Shown here one piece after another: positions 63,037 to 64,000 of a DNA stretch of 64,000 nt; the stretch's first letter is position 1, and every line of letters begins with the position of its first letter. This DNA comes from Forficula auricularia (lineage: Eukaryota; Arthropoda; Insecta; Dermaptera; Forficulidae): the NCBI GenBank assembly GCA_024734495.1, contig JALMQS010000187.1:8696769-8760768 (forward strand), read 5' to 3'. The notes below the pieces were generated by a model. The model was given only the letters and a program-made list of their open reading frames with translations, was not told the origin of the DNA and searched no databases. Position numbers and translations under genes: made by a program.

Positions 63037-63443
63037 TTAAGGTTGCTCGGACAGTACGCAAGTCAAAATAAAATCTAAATTTATTTCGACTAAAATTAAA
63101 AATTTTAAAACATAAATTAATTATTTTAATTTAGATGTTTGCTAACATCATTTTTAATCGGATATATGAAATAATTTAATCAATAAATATAATAAATAAA
63201 TGTCTTTTGACTCTGAGTCACGTGATTTATTTATTTTTAACTGAAGCGGACTGACATTTTTTCGATCATTTAGATTTGAATATTTACAAAACCCTGTGTG
63301 TTAAAAGTCCGATTTTTTAATAATTAATTACACGAAAAAACTTGTTCAGATCTTTTTCAAAAAATTATTTTATACGTATTTCTTATCGATTAATAACATG
63401 TTAAAAATTCAGATTTTTAATCCTTAATGTCCGAGCAACCTTA
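63037..63443. mobile_element. TTAA-flanked MITE, piggyBac-like
   Basis: The ends GGTTGCTCGGACA and TGTCCGAGCAACC are perfect 13-bp inverted repeats directly inside TTAA on both sides (63037-63040 and 63440-63443). TTAA duplication is the signature of piggyBac-type insertion. The interior is AT-rich and non-coding. Confidence 0.75.
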
Positions 63444-64000
63444 ATAGATGTCTCTGGAGTCTGATTTTTAAGGGGGATAAACTTTTTGGCCGATTTATAC
63501 AATTAACGTATACGGTTAAAGAAGTTTCACTTCCTCGGTGAGCTTATATGTGGAAGAGTCTAAAACATTTTTTTTTTAATCGATGCACACGGAGAATTTC
63601 AAGCACCTATAGATCGGTATATCGTATATCATAATATCCCTTTGTTGAATTATCAAATTATTTATTATATGCTAAGTGATTACTTATTAGAGAATAAAAG
63701 AGTATCGGGCTGGTAAAGCTGCAGGAGTGGCGAGAGTCGTCTATCTCACGAAATCGATTCCACTAGGTCAGGAAATGTTTATTAGTTATAAAAATTTAAT
63801 GTGCCTACTTTTTAAGATTATTTGAAATTTCTCAAAAGAAACTAAGATTATTTTGGATTTTTTTTAATTGTACAGAAAGGTTGAAAGTCAACAAAAAAAC
63901 TTTATTTCATAAAATCTAAAAGAACGACAGCACTTTATGGTATTAACTTTTTTTAAGAAGTTAGAGATTCTTTGTCTATTGTTGACATAGTTGCCATAAG
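63444..64000. other. AT-rich DNA with an R-like fragment
   Basis: 63523-63550 (GAAGTTTCACTTCC then GGTGAGCTTATATGTGG) matches 42521-42545 in repeat R copy 4. The rest is unrecognised. Confidence 0.4.

Overview
The window is repeat-dense, AT-rich animal DNA. It is most likely from an arthropod, probably an insect. That rests on a mariner-type transposase remnant, 5'-truncated Jockey/CR1-clade LINE tails, several tRNA-headed SINEs, small cut-and-paste elements with TA, TTAA or 8-bp target duplications, and hammerhead-ribozyme-bearing palindromic repeats like those of Penelope-like elements. The species cannot be named from sequence alone. I recognise no host protein-coding gene, tRNA or rRNA gene. 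Every recognisable protein similarity belongs to a mobile element, and each of these is truncated, frameshifted or missing catalytic residues. The window reads as an intergenic region or the inside of a large intron.

Layout. 1-5.1 kb: a lone fragment of an unclassified composite element (motif CCGACTTCAAAAA), two hammerhead ribozymes with intact cores (2.3 and 3.1 kb), a palindrome with two damaged hammerheads (3.7-4.0 kb), a LINE tail (4.43 kb) and a SINE (4.85 kb). 5.1-12.5 kb: paired tRNA-like repeats (7.6 and 7.9 kb), a pogo-like and a hAT-like small element, and a cluster of four tRNA-like SINE copies among TA microsatellites (11.7-12.5 kb). 12.5-24 kb: small palindromes, a third class of hammerhead palindrome (16.1 kb), a GC-richer block with ORFs on both strands (16.9-17.3 kb), several MITEs, and the first copy of a roughly 1-kb repeat called R here. 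24-36 kb: composite element copies, a tandem/palindrome array (25.9-26.6 kb), R copies carrying nested insertions including a SINE, a hAT transposon with an 8-bp target duplication (31.2-32.4 kb), and a 711-bp terminal-inverted-repeat element (34.9-35.6 kb). 37-50 kb: a three-armed inverted repeat, a triplicated MITE, a three-level nest at 41.8-43.8 kb, and several short foldbacks sharing one fixed tail. 50-64 kb: two tandem LINE tails, a mariner split by a composite element, a long foldback split by another composite element, a SINE, further composite copies, a C-rich island and a TTAA-flanked MITE.

Three relationships tie the parts together. First, the SINE at 4.85, 28.4 and 57.5 kb shares its 3' end, including a small hairpin, with the 3' UTR of the LINE at 50.7-51.3 kb, the expected sign of a SINE borrowing a LINE's reverse transcriptase. 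Second, a family of short foldbacks ends in the same roughly 36-nt tail with 10-20 bp target duplications. At least one large member carries hammerheads in its arms, pointing to a non-autonomous Penelope-related family. Third, the composite element contains two inverted 120-bp units around a spacer; the spacer is flipped in one copy and duplicated as a palindrome in another. Family names R, F, E and G are labels invented for this window. Percent identities and family assignments need database comparison that was not possible here.
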